Part shown: positions 1 through 10,229 of the stretch, in pieces | How the letters are laid out: each line of letters opens with the position of its first letter | Position numbering within the stretch: position 1 is the stretch's first letter | Origin: Hetaerina americana | Lineage: Eukaryota > Arthropoda > Insecta > Odonata > Calopterygidae | DNA length: 64,000 nucleotides | Assembly (NCBI GenBank): GCA_022747635.1 | Contig: JAKTNV010000006.1 | Location: 70,409,590-70,473,589, forward strand | Direction: 5' to 3' | Notes under the pieces: model-generated | What the model was told of the DNA's origin: nothing | What the model saw: only the letters and a program-made list of their open reading frames with translations | Database searches by the model: none | Position numbers and translations under genes: made by a program

Positions 1-611
1 GCCATTATTCTACTATCTCGGCAAACGTTTGTAGTTTAAAAAAAGCCGTTCGATGGAATATCTGTCGTAATGGTCAATGTTTCACCTAACATTTCAAAAT
101 TATACCTGAAGGAAAACTGGTTAATTGCCACAACTCTGCGAGTTAATATGCGTTATGTCCTTAATTGCTTAAATTCTAAATGAAAACAAACGCTTGTAAA
201 TAAATGTTGACAGTCAAAAATTATGAAAAAAAACAAATGAAAATTTCATCATATTATTCGATTGCTACGAAAACAAAATCAGTAAAAAAAACAAAACGAA
301 ATATAAACAAAGAAATGCCGCAAATATTGAAACTGATTTCCTCAACTCTTTTATGGAATAATCCAATTCTACGTTAAAATATTCCCTCCATATTTTCTTT
401 TCAAAAGAGGCTGTCACGGAATTTAAACTCTAATCTCATTTATTCAGTAATAAGAATTGAAAAAATCAAGGAGCAGAGAATGATCCATAAGCTCTGATGG
501 CTAAACCCTGATGGAGGTCCGTAACTATTCTGATGCAAAAATCGATCGTCGGAGCTGGATACAGGAGCGAAAGATAGATACATACATAGACTCCGCTATA
601 TGCGCATTATG
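1..611. other. AT-rich stretch, nothing recognised
   Basis: Read on both strands. No reading frame with family motifs, no inverted repeat of note and no simple repeat longer than short A runs. Confidence 0.5.
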
Positions 612-779
612 ATGCAACAATTTCAGAGTGGAAAATAATGCGCGTTGACTGGGATTATAGCCGCCAAAATTTCGGAGTGTAAGAGGACGCCTCGATTACA
701 TAGCTGGCTAAAGCACTCGTTCGGACATCGAGGGATCCGGGTCAATGCGAAAGATTTTTACACCCTGAAATTGTTGCAT
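612..779 (-). mobile_element. MITE, short copy of the 4041-4321 family, reversed
   Basis: The ends are an inverted repeat: ATGCAACAATTTCAG at the left and its complement at the right. Reading from the right end inward (complement), the sequence follows the left end of the element at 4041-4321, including a shared GGATCCCTCGA block, so this copy lies in the opposite orientation. It is about 110 bases shorter, so its middle differs or is deleted. No protein is encoded. The flanks do not give an unambiguous target-site duplication, so the superfamily is not assigned. Confidence 0.65.
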
Positions 780-2289
780 TGTTATGAATATTACTCAAAT
801 GGCTTTTGGCAATTTCAAGAGTTCTGTAGTAGCTCTAAGAGAATCTCGGACAAGAACACCTTTTCCAACAAAACTTATTTACATAATAGCTGTAACAATT
901 GCTGGGATCCAGTTTTTGTCCTAAATGAATTTTTAAAGTAATTTAACATGGAAACTAATATTTAATTTTCGTCATGATCATTTTCTCGATAGATAATTGC
1001 TTTTAGACTAAAAAGAATTTACCATGTCCATTCTAATAATAATCTCATGTAATGAGCGATAATAAACTCTGGACTTTGAAAGCAGTAATAGTAACGGAAT
1101 ATCCATGAGCTGAAATATGCCATGAAATAATCGACATAACCTGCAGAGAATTGGTCCAAGTAGTCCTTACAAATACCAGATGGTGAACTTGAAAACAAAT
1201 AGATAGACCCCACTAGTACTACTTTCAGAATATGTAATTATTACTTTTTTCAAGTATTTATTAAAAGGTTAAATGATTTCACCCTCAACAAAATTTCTTA
1301 ACGGTGAAATGCTGTTTATTTCTGGGTATTGAATGCGCAAAAAATATTATACGATACACGAAAATCTTGAAAAAAGAACTCAAAATCTCGAGATAATATT
1401 GGTGAATTTTTGTCCATAGACTGCTGCTTTTGACTCAAGACTCAAGGAAAGAGTAAGGGGAGCTCTAAAAACATCAAACGAAAATAAATTTTCATTCTTA
1501 GGAAACCACTGACCTTAAAACAGTAGAATCACAAATCCATGCGTTTCCAGTTTCGAGAAAAAGATTTCCACTGCGTACTTGAAAAAATTTACTGAAAAAT
1601 ATATTTGTACTTATGTTTGAATGGGCTTTAACTGTTGTAAATAAGAGCGGATATATTACACGGCCATGAAAAAAACACCAGTAACAATTCCATTAAAAAA
1701 CCAAAATTCTTGTTTCTATAACACGTAAAAAATCAAATTTAAGTAAAAATAAAATGATTATCTTCTCGCTTGGCTCTTTGGCTTTTCACGAATATAATTT
1801 CATGAACAAGCATGGAAGCTGTCTATTCCTCCTATTCTTAGAATCCTTCAGAAAATAATATTTATGCGAGGAGGTGGAGATGGCGCAGAAATCACCGTAG
1901 CCTGTGGTGACAATTCCTACTTATAGACAATCAAAATTTCCCCCTCAAGCAGCATGTCCATTATTAATTATTAAAGGAATTTTCAATTGATCAGAAAAGT
2001 TTGGACAGGAATTAATTCATTCAGGATATGTTGATACCCGAACTGGGTATCGAGAATTTACCTATATGAATAGGTTATACTCTACGCATAATTAAAGACA
2101 TTAATCAAGTTTTCTAAGAAACCACTTCCTTTAATTTCTATTTTACACCTTTACATTCATTATATTGGTGTAACTTTACAGCCGTTAGGATGAGCTATAG
2201 TAATTTTACAAAATCTCAAGGAAACAAAAAATAGAATAAAATGAAAATTTTGCGGTTTTCCGATTTAGGGATGATAATCTTGAAATTAG
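780..2289. other. AT-rich stretch, nothing recognised
   Basis: Only a small hairpin (GATACCC and GGGTATC separated by five bases, near 2033-2051) stands out. Short open frames here have no recognisable motif. Confidence 0.4.
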
Positions 2290-2830
2290 ACTTTAGGGCC
2301 GCAATAAATATGAAAAATTTATATTTAGGCAACAAGATGGAAAGCGCGAAGAAGACAAAATAATCAGTGAATACAAATCTAGAAGGAAAAGCAAAATATC
2401 ACTAGCCCAGGAATAGGGGAACGGTTTATAAAATCTTATTGGTAACGTAGTATTTACTACGGCTGGCATCGTCCATGGTTGCAGAACAGGGAAAAAAAGG
2501 TTAAAAGCCAAAGCAGTGCTTTGCTACAGATAAGTGACAGAAATAAAATAACAATGTACTGATATAGTAACAAAAGAAGAAGTAAAGAACCTCATAGAAT
2601 GAGTAAACACAGAATCTTACAGAGAATAATTAAAAAGGAGAAACTAATGGAAGCATTCTGAGCCCGAAATATAACTGAAGAAGGTAATCGAAGGAAACAA
2701 AGGAAAAAATGTTGAGGAGAAGATAAAGAGTCAAATGCTTAAATAATTGATAAGAAATGTTATCCGGAGGAAGAATAAAGATTAAAAGATATGTAGCAAT
2801 AGAACTTAGAGAGCTGCTAAAAACATTTCT
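2290..2830 (+). mobile_element. possible decayed LINE (RTE-like) C-terminal remnant
   Basis: The plus strand is purine-rich. One frame near 2390 reads SKISLAQE and another near 2630 reads KKEKLMEAF, loosely recalling the C-terminal part of RTE-type proteins (an 'AF..R' segment and a late 'R..L......EG' segment). Stops and frame changes are frequent, and neither the catalytic reverse transcriptase box nor the usual WSV...ETW block can be placed. Alternatives are chance similarity or an older repeat of another kind. Confidence 0.2.
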
Positions 2831-3239
2831 AGATATGAAAGCCAGCGTTTTTGATCAATGGAATACTAAACTATTTTTGGAATGCCGCAGTATTTTTTAC
2901 CTTACCTCTCAAAACTCCTACTAACTTTATAACTCTGCCTCGAGTTTTCCAGATAATCCGAAAAAATAACGTTTCTTGATACAAATAGATTCATTGGCAA
3001 AATTCTGACACCTGCGAAAGAAATTTTCTCGAACTATCTTTGAGTTAAGTCAGTGATCGATTGTAACCAATACCCTCCCGAAATAACTGGAGTACGTACT
3101 ACGCGGTGGATGGGGATCTCAAAGAGGAAGTGAGGTTAGAGCCGACACTCACTTGGCATAGGCGCGCTCTTGAGAACATTCCAAATCTACCTCTGGTAAA
3201 AGCTTTGGCCTCCACTTGCTTCACTAAGTCGCTGCTGAG

Positions 3240-3560
3240 GGCATATCCTCATCGCTCTATTTTTCTTCCACTCCTTCCTTCGAGCCGCGCAGTGTTCTTT
3301 AGAGACTTCCTCTGCGGCCACGCTCAACGCTCCTATCCCGGTGGACCCCGTCGCCCTTCGAACCACTTCCCTCCCACCCACACTTCCCCCACCCCACCCC
3401 TTCTCTTCCAGGGTAGTCCAAAAATTCCAGCGCGCCAAGAATCTTCGTTCGCACCCTGCCCTACCCCTGTTTCTTGTCACATGCCCTCGACTAAATTGCG
3501 CCACTCCCAAAAGAGGTGAATTCTTTCCCTACTTTCTTCATCTTTTATATTTTTTTTTGC
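3240..3560. other. C/T-rich, CpG-containing block
   Basis: The plus strand is strongly pyrimidine-rich, with runs such as CCCCACCCC and scattered CG dinucleotides. All three plus frames stay open for some distance because such sequence makes few stops, so the overlapping proline/serine-rich frames are not taken as genes. This is one of several similar blocks, all with pyrimidines on the plus strand. Confidence 0.6.
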
Positions 3561-3977
3561 TCCACCGGAGGTCGTTATGTGATCTTATCCTCTGAGGCCG
3601 AAGGATGCGAACTTCTTTCCATCTCCCCTAGAGAAATGTGCCAAGACGTGTTGGAAAAAATAATGAGGCACGTCCGTAAAAATTGGAGTTACTCTTTAAC
3701 TTGGTCAAATCTTAGCAGAGTAAAATGGATACCTGGTAATTTATTGACCCAAACAACTATTTATTTAGCTTTGTTTAGTTGTCAATGGGAGATGGTATTT
3801 CTTCTCACATTAATGAGCGAAGGAATCAATTAATTACCTCTGTTGGCATTAAAATATGATTTTTTCAAACGCAAAATTTGTGATTCACCATGTACGAGGT
3901 TGGCTAACCCGCTGAGTCATGTTTGTAATGGGTAGCTTGCCTGTCTTACCAGAAAATAAAAACTAATCAATTTCCAA
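3561..3977. other. no gene recognised
   Basis: Mixed-composition sequence between the C/T block and a dispersed repeat. A frame open to 3833 has no recognisable domain. Confidence 0.4.
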
Positions 3978-4030
3978 GAAACTGTGGGAGATGCTGTGGC
4001 AGTAACTTTTAACGGAGTCATCCGCTAAAT
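3978..4030 (+). repeat. 53-bp dispersed repeat, copy 1
   Basis: Starts GAAACT and ends with AACGGAGTCATCCGCTAAAT. A same-length copy in the same orientation is at 9672-9724; the last half is identical and the first half carries about ten substitutions. A MITE begins 11 bases downstream here, and another begins 57 bases downstream of copy 2. It may be the end of a larger decayed element. Confidence 0.65.
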
Positions 4031-4040
4031 GTGTATTTCA

Positions 4041-4321
4041 ATGCAACAATTTCAGAGTGTAAAAATCATTTCCCATGACCGTGATTCACATGACCGGATC
4101 CCTCGACATCCGGCCGCGTACATCAGCCACTTCAGCCACCGAGGCTTCCATTTACCCTCCAAGATTGGGGGGGTCTAAAGGAACAAGATGTTGTGACGAT
4201 ATACTTAACATACACTGTCACAGGTATTCGAAGTTGGGCGCGTTGCGCCACAGTCCACAGGAGCGTAAGAGTATTCGCATCCCGGTCAAGATGAGTGATT
4301 TTTATACTGAAATTGTTGCAT
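4041..4321 (+). mobile_element. MITE, 281 bp, longer family copy
   Basis: Terminal inverted repeats start ATGCAACAATTTCAG at the left, and the complement closes the element at the right. The match continues imperfectly for about 27 bases, including AAAAATCA. No transposase frame is present. The ends can be extended two bases each side (CA...TG), so the boundary is uncertain by that much. The copy at 612-779 shares the terminal sequence. Non-autonomous DNA transposon structure is seen directly; superfamily assignment is left open because the target duplication is unclear. Confidence 0.7.
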
Positions 4322-4768
4322 TGAAAAACTAGTTAGTTTAAAATCTTCCAATTTCATTCCGATAATGTTTATTTCGAGCAGCATGCAAATAGATATATTT
4401 GTAAAAACTATGTTCAAATTAAGGTAATAGTATTAAACTCACTTTAGTAATGGATGACGAATCTAGTTGAAATAGGTGATTGAGCTCGAGTATCACCTTA
4501 GAATGAATTTTCGGTAAAGACCGCTATTTTTTCCCATATATTCAGAAGGTATTACTTTCTTCATTCTCCAATATTAATAAACCCAGTTGATTTAATATTC
4601 AGATAGATTTTAATAGCCTTGTCTATAGAAAGTTCGAATGTGTATAAGCATCTGCAAAATCTTTACGAAAATTAAAATGGCTCTTTCTATTATTCTATTT
4701 TACTTTGAAGTGTAGAACTTTAATATCATGAAATGCGACTTTGGAGGCAAGACAATGAACGTCAACTA
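4322..4768. other. AT-rich, nothing recognised
   Basis: No repeat, RNA or coding motif noticed. Confidence 0.4.
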
Positions 4769-4885
4769 GGGAGTAAACATTGGTCCGGTGTTTATTCTAC
4801 TCCTGCCACACACCCTACACACCGTACAGGCTTTCAGGCTACATATATTACGCATGGCTTGCAGGGTACTTAAATAAAAAAATTG
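4769..4885 (+). repeat. LINE-type 3' tail repeat, copy 1
   Basis: Contains CTCCTGCCACACACCC followed by a GGCTTGCAGGGTAC block and an A-rich tail. The same string order recurs at 12440-12595 (plus) and at 5249-5395 (minus). A conserved untranslated block ending in a short A-rich repeat is what 5'-truncated non-LTR retrotransposon copies look like. No coding part is attached. Confidence 0.5.
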
Positions 4886-5127
4886 AAGAATTTTGAGATG
4901 TAGAAATGTAGGAAAATTAGAAATGAAAGATGCACAGAAAAGGAGATTAACGAATTATTAATTGGGACTTACAAAAAGGTAAAATGTGAAAAAGCCAGAA
5001 AAGTGGTTGGAGAAAATATTGAATGGGTGAGCATATTAAAATCCTCAATAGGAGAATCATACAGAAGTTAGGTTAACTTGGGAAAGGAAACAAGATAATT
5101 GGGTTAATACAGCATGAAACACTGCTG

Positions 5128-5215
5128 GCCTTTGGGGGTGGCAAGTGGTGCGACGGCACCTGGCCCCGCGCTAACAGGGCCCCGGATATCAAGGCCCCGG
5201 ATATCGAGGTCCGCG
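5128..5215 (+). repeat. GC-rich patch with a 15-16 bp tandem repeat
   Basis: An abrupt GC-rich island in AT-rich sequence. It includes three imperfect tandem units built on GGCCCCGGATATC (about 5177-5222), preceded by a G-rich GGGGGTGGCAAG segment. It resembles the terminal region of some non-autonomous hAT-like transposons, but only by general look; no matching opposite terminus was found. Confidence 0.35.
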
Positions 5216-5248
5216 AATATCAATTACAAACACGTAAGTATGTTATGA

Positions 5249-5395
5249 ATTAATTTATTTATTTATGTACTCTGCAATCCACCACCAGGGTGTGTGAAAG
5301 GGGGTGAATACACGCCAGACTATTTTTTACCCGAAAATGACCTTACCTTGGAGGACAATGTTATTATGATCCCTTATCATTCGCAGAAAAAAGGA
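5249..5395 (-). repeat. LINE-type 3' tail repeat, copy 2 (inverted)
   Basis: Read on the minus strand it shows GATAAGGGATCATAATAAC, then TTCACCCCC, CACACACCC, then GCAGAGTAC and an AAATAAATAAAT tail. The same order is found at 12440-12595 on the plus strand, including the GATAAGGGATCA block upstream of the CACACACC block. It is interpreted as a 5'-truncated non-LTR retrotransposon end. Confidence 0.55.
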
Positions 5396-6720
5396 CATCT
5401 TAAATCTATCCGTTCTACACTTCAGCTCTATAATTTTATTACGATCAAGTGAGAGATTTTGTCACTTTGCGAAGGCCTCACATAAAAAAACTATGGAATA
5501 TATGAATAACTAGTAAACGATATAAAGCTTGCAGCACCCTTCATCGTTGCGCGGTTATTATTTGTTGTCTTGTCGAAACCATTATGTTCCCACTGATCAC
5601 ATTGCTACCGCTACCGCTATAGTACAACCACAACGTTTTGCCCCGCACAGTGGCGGCTGTACAAGGTCCCGCTCACCAGTAAGGCCGCCTCTGGCATGAA
5701 AGCAGGCAGGAAGTATGAAAAACTGAAGTTGGACATAATGTACGACAATAATAGTGAGTCTACACATTACGCATGGCGTTATGAGGATTGTTGAAGGCCA
5801 TCTAAGTCTGCGTTAAATTATGTCTACCTTTGAATGAACACAAATAAAGGAATCATTCAAAAGAGCACTACTTACAAGAAACGGATGGAAATTGAAAGTT
5901 CACTTTAGACGTTTAGGTGAGAATTAAGAAAGAGCACAATGTACATTTGTTCGTCAATCACTTGCGGAATTCAGTTAAATATTTGACATTGCCATACAGA
6001 AATGACAGCTTGGGCATTGTTCAATCCCTCTAGGATGAGTCTATGTTATGCAGACACGCACAGAGAGGTAATGAAGGCCAGAACGCTAGTATCTACGATG
6101 GGAACACCTTTAAAGTCCACTCATTGCAGCACGCGCATCCTAAATAAGTTTAAGGGAGAATTTTAATTTAGCAAAATATAACCTACATAGACTTTGGCTG
6201 ATTTTCGCCTGATACCTCCACATAGTTGCACTAAAAACAATACTTCCAAATATTTTATGCGAATTATTATGTTTTCAATTAGGGGATAATTATCATTGAA
6301 TGCTAAGCCAGATTAAATAAAATTAAAATTATTTTGAAGGAATTTGAATTTCTGCAATCTAACCTCTAGCCGCAACGATCGAGGCTTGACTCCTATCATC
6401 TCAAATGTTGTGTAGTTTATGTTCTCACCAAATACAGCAACCTTTGAGTTGAAGACTTCGGTGTTAACAGAAGTACAATACACACTTTTTATTATACTCT
6501 TTTAAGAGAAAATGTGCACGTCTATGGGAAATAACAAAACAAGAAAATAATCACAGGGTAAATCCAGATGTCAATAAAATCGGCAGGTGACCATAGCTGT
6601 GAAGAAATTATCTTTATCACAACGAGATCTCTTGCATTCTATCCTTAAAGCAGAAATTTTTCATGTAAAAATTACATGTATATGTATGTATATATACATA
6701 CGCGATATGTGTGTCTTTGC

Positions 6721-6724
<4 letters not shown>
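5396..6724. other. no gene recognised
   Basis: Mostly AT-rich. Near 5648 a short GC-rich segment starts CAGTGGCGG, a motif seen at some hAT-type ends, but no partner end was found. No coding motif noticed. Confidence 0.35.

Positions 6725-6776
<52 letters not shown>
6725..6776. repeat. (TA)n microsatellite
   Basis: Uninterrupted TA dinucleotide tract of about 52 bases. The overlapping open frames on both strands (alternating Ile and Tyr) are products of this repeat. Confidence 0.95.
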
Positions 6777-6779
<3 letters not shown>

Positions 6780-6879
6780 CACATATATATTATAGCTGCG
6801 ATTGTTATAGAAGTGAGGAAAACATGCAAATCTGCGAAGCAGTCATAACATTATGGTTCTTTCCCCACATAGCTCTATT

Positions 6880-7850
6880 CCCGAGCCACACGTGGTGTTC
6901 CACCTTTCCTTTTGTATCTCCAGGGAAACCTTTCTTTCCCTTGACCTTACAATTTCTTTTCTCTTCCTCCCTCCCACAGTCTACACGGAACTGAAGAGAG
7001 GTAAAGAGAGGGAGAGAGAAATCCTTTCTGCACACACACTCACGTCCTCTTCCGCAAGCTCCCCCTCCATCTCCAGACCACTCTCCCCGACCCTTAGCCG
7101 ACCCTCATCTACATTCCTTATTTCCCCTCAGGGTAAAGGTGTATGCAGCGGTGAATGGGCTGAGGTTAGGTAGGATAGGGGGCAAGAAAAAGGGGGAATG
7201 AGTAGGCTTGGACCATTCAAGTCTCCATCTCCACTTCTCTTTTTTTAAGTTGAAATGAAGGGAAAGAGAGAGAGAAAGAGAGAGGGGCTGAGATAGAGAG
7301 GCTGAGGCGCTATACGGAGAGAGAGTTCCCCAGAACACCATTCTATGCCCCACGGTGTTTCCAGGTCTTACCACCCCATGCCTCCTGCACCCTCTTCCCC
7401 TACTCCCATCTCGCACTTCCCATTGTTGAAGCTCGAAACAGGCCCGACCCAACTCGACTCTTCCTTTAAACGTAATATCTCTTCTTCCCTCCCCTTTCTT
7501 TCTCTCTCATCCTCTCTCTCCATTTACCTCCATTCCTATTCTCCCTACTAATCTCTTACTTCATTCTCTCTCTTTTTCCTTTTATTTCCCTTCCTCCTCT
7601 GTAGCGTCGTTCATTTACGAGTATTCTTTCCCTACCTATCTTCCCTTCCATCTCTCTTTTCGCCCTTCCCTCTCTTCCTATCCTACCCCCTATTCCTCTC
7701 TCCCTCTTCCATTTTCCATCTATCCCTCTCTCTATCTCTCTTCCCAATCTTCCGCTTTTTCTCCTTCCCTCGCGCTTTCTTTATCTCCCTCTTCCCCCTA
7801 CTCCTCCAATTTCACCAACCATTCTATTACACAGGCACAGAGAGACAACT
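6880..7850. other. long purine/pyrimidine-skewed block
   Basis: About 1 kb. Mostly C/T-rich on the plus strand, with one inserted purine stretch of GAGAGA type at about 7255-7330. Many CTCTCT and CCCTCT units without a fixed period. Frames are open on both strands because of composition only. No TATA-like or splice arrangement convincing enough to call a promoter. Confidence 0.6.
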
Positions 7851-8856
7851 GGCATTTTATACCATTCCCACACTACGGAGGTCCACCTTACTCCAACCCT
7901 CCTTTTGTCTTTGCATGTCCTCCCTTTCGCATTCTTCACCCCATGGCGTAATCATTTTCGCCCCTAACCCTCTACTCGCTTCTCAATGAGGAATGGCGGA
8001 GCTGATATGAACATCTGTGCGCAGGAGATCGAAACCTTTGGGCCACTTCCCTTAAAATTTGTCCTATCAAAAGCAGAACAGCTTTATACAGTGAACAACA
8101 CATCTGAATTCTATGCAAGAATTTTTAGATATGTTATACGCGAGGTTTTAAAATCATAAATTCGAGGCATACCGTGAAAAGCTCTTCTCCTGATGTTTAC
8201 AGAGTTAGTTTAACTTGGAGAAAAGAGATTCTTTAAAACGTTTTCATGCTATAGTGAAATATAACCACGATATTTAAAGCCTTGCATCGGGATTTTAAGG
8301 AGTAAACTATTTTTTTGCAAAGTTTAGTTTAACTATTTCTTCTTATTTAGAATGGAATAGTTCGCTTATGGTTTTTAAAATTTTTGCTATGGCAATAAGC
8401 CTTTATTTCCCTACTATATTGTGAAGATAAAGTTAACTGCCCTTATTATTATATTGAAAAGTTCTTTCATAATGTGATTAAAGATTGAAATTTGGCAATA
8501 TGCGAACTTGAAATATAAGGTAAATTAGAAAGGAACAAGGGAATATATAATCACATAAAATAGGACTCGGAATATTGTCAGAATATTAAGGGCACACAAA
8601 TATTTTCTTTCAAACATTTTTGAAGTCTTCATTGCTTAGGATTATATATGGCTATCTATGCAATTTTACATGTTTTCTACCTTTAGAATTCTGCATTTCC
8701 CTTCTATACTCACCACCAATTTTAATAACTCTTCGATAGATCAACAAGCAATAAATTATAATTTTTTCCCATTAATTTAAATTATATCAACCTGAAATTA
8801 GCCATGCTCAACTCAAAGGCTTATTACAGGATGGTTTCTTAAACATTCTATTATTA
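7851..8856. other. AT-rich, nothing recognised
   Basis: No repeat family shared with the rest of the window and no coding motif noticed. Confidence 0.4.
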
Positions 8857-9270
8857 TTATGGTTTCATTAACCGAAGGTCCGGTAATACACTCCGTCTTA
8901 TCTCTAAGTATTCCAGCGAGTCCATTTTCCTCGAGGTGCAGTATGTCCGGAACAAAGTCACATGGCCCATTTCCCATATGTGTTTCGCGAAATGGAATTG
9001 GGGGGGCATTCCCATTTCGGATATGTCGCTTGTGTTCCTCGGCGCGTGGCTTGAATGATCTCTCCGTTTGTCCTATAGACTGCGGTGAAATTGGTAAATT
9101 TTAGTTTTTAAATGCAATTTTCTCCAATTTTTTATTTTGTTCTTGGTCCTATTCAAAAACTTTCTCAATTCACTTTTTTTAAGAATATTATAGTAAATTT
9201 GTCTTTTGGAAATAGATTCTAAATAGGAAGTTCCCTTCTCCTTGAATAAAGTGCATTTGTAACCTCCTCT
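8857..9270 (-). mobile_element. Penelope-like element, GIY-YIG end (decayed)
   Basis: On the minus strand one frame reads IGQTERSFKPRAEEHKRHIR, the signature around the GIY-YIG endonuclease of Penelope-like retroelements. After a frameshift it continues FAKHIWEMGH and then RKMDSLEYLEIRR to a stop at 8857-8859. These match the conserved C-terminal blocks (HL...H, D.LE..EI). Further upstream a weaker segment containing a KDK motif parallels the copy at 10230-11852. The usual Cys-x-x-Cys block before GQT is missing, apparently deleted. It is a 5'-truncated copy, opposite in orientation to the longer copy 1.4 kb away. Confidence 0.75.
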
Positions 9271-9671
9271 GTCTTCATCCCTTCAATTATTCTTCTCTGC
9301 CTACCGATTGTCTCTTCCCTCCTTCACCTAATACCATAACCCATTGCTGCTAGATATGCAATCCAAATCACTCGGGCATATTGGAGGAGCTCAACAGCTG
9401 GTATTTGAAGTGCGACTTCATTTCACAATGCAGATTCCAGTTGCATATGGAGCTCTGCCGGGAACAAAGTGGGACGGAATTGGCCTTATGGGATGACTAA
9501 GGGCGAAAGTAACTACCAAGAGTAATGGTATTGCTCACAAGAAAAGGTTAGCCTTAATGAACAAGATCGACCGTCTAATTAAAGTGAACCCTATTCTGCT
9601 GCATGAACCCCCAAGTGAATCAATACGTGAGATTTTTCACCATATAGTAATCAATTGATCAGATGTTCCGA
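9271..9671. other. no gene recognised
   Basis: Mixed sequence between the Penelope-like remnant and the 53-bp repeat. No clear feature. Confidence 0.35.
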
Positions 9672-9724
9672 GAAACTAAGGAAGATGCCACAACAGTTAA
9701 TTTTAACGGAGTCATCCGCTAAAT
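9672..9724 (+). repeat. 53-bp dispersed repeat, copy 2
   Basis: Same length and orientation as 3978-4030, with an identical 20-base end ending CCGCTAAAT. The conserved half faces the downstream MITE in both places. Confidence 0.65.
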
Positions 9725-9780
9725 ATACATTATTATATTTTGATGTAAACATAAAATCAACGTACCTACGGTCGTGAAGC

Positions 9781-9957
9781 AATGAAAACGGGATAGCCGA
9801 GACCGTTCACTTGATTGGCTCTAGGTTGAAAAGGGTTTCAAGAACAAGCAATTTACGAAACATCTGGTGTAATTACTTATAGCTTTATTTTATTCCCCCA
9901 ACCCCTTTTCAGCCAAGTGCCGATCAAGTTTACGGTCTCGGATATCCCGTTTTCATT
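9781..9957. mobile_element. MITE with long imperfect TIRs, 177 bp
   Basis: The left end AATGAAAACGGGATAGCCGA pairs with the right end over roughly 55 bases with about ten mismatches. Shared inner blocks are GAGACCGT, CTTGAT and TGAAAAGGG. The TIRs fill most of the element, leaving a short AT-rich centre, a foldback MITE layout. The flanks share an imperfect TTATATTTT...ATAAAATCAA segment on each side, which may be an older target repeat rather than a target-site duplication. No protein is encoded. Confidence 0.7.
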
Positions 9958-10229
9958 ATATTTTAATATTGATGCTGATAAAATCAATTTGTTTGAATGA
10001 GGTTTAAAGTACGCTCCCAATCTTCCAATTGGCAATAAGGAATTGGACAATAAAGCTGTGGAATTGGCAATATTACCTTAAGAACCAGCGAACTTGGTCT
10101 TGAAATCTTGTTTATTCAGAAGATACACTCCATAAAACTATAAGCTTTTTAATAGAAAATCATATTTACAGAAGTTTGAACCTACATGTAAAAGTAGTGA
10201 AAAGTCACTTGATTGACAAGAATCTAGAT

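Noticed and set aside
6587..6994. Frame with a Tyr-Ile repeat
   Set aside because: It is the translation of the TA microsatellite and its flanks.
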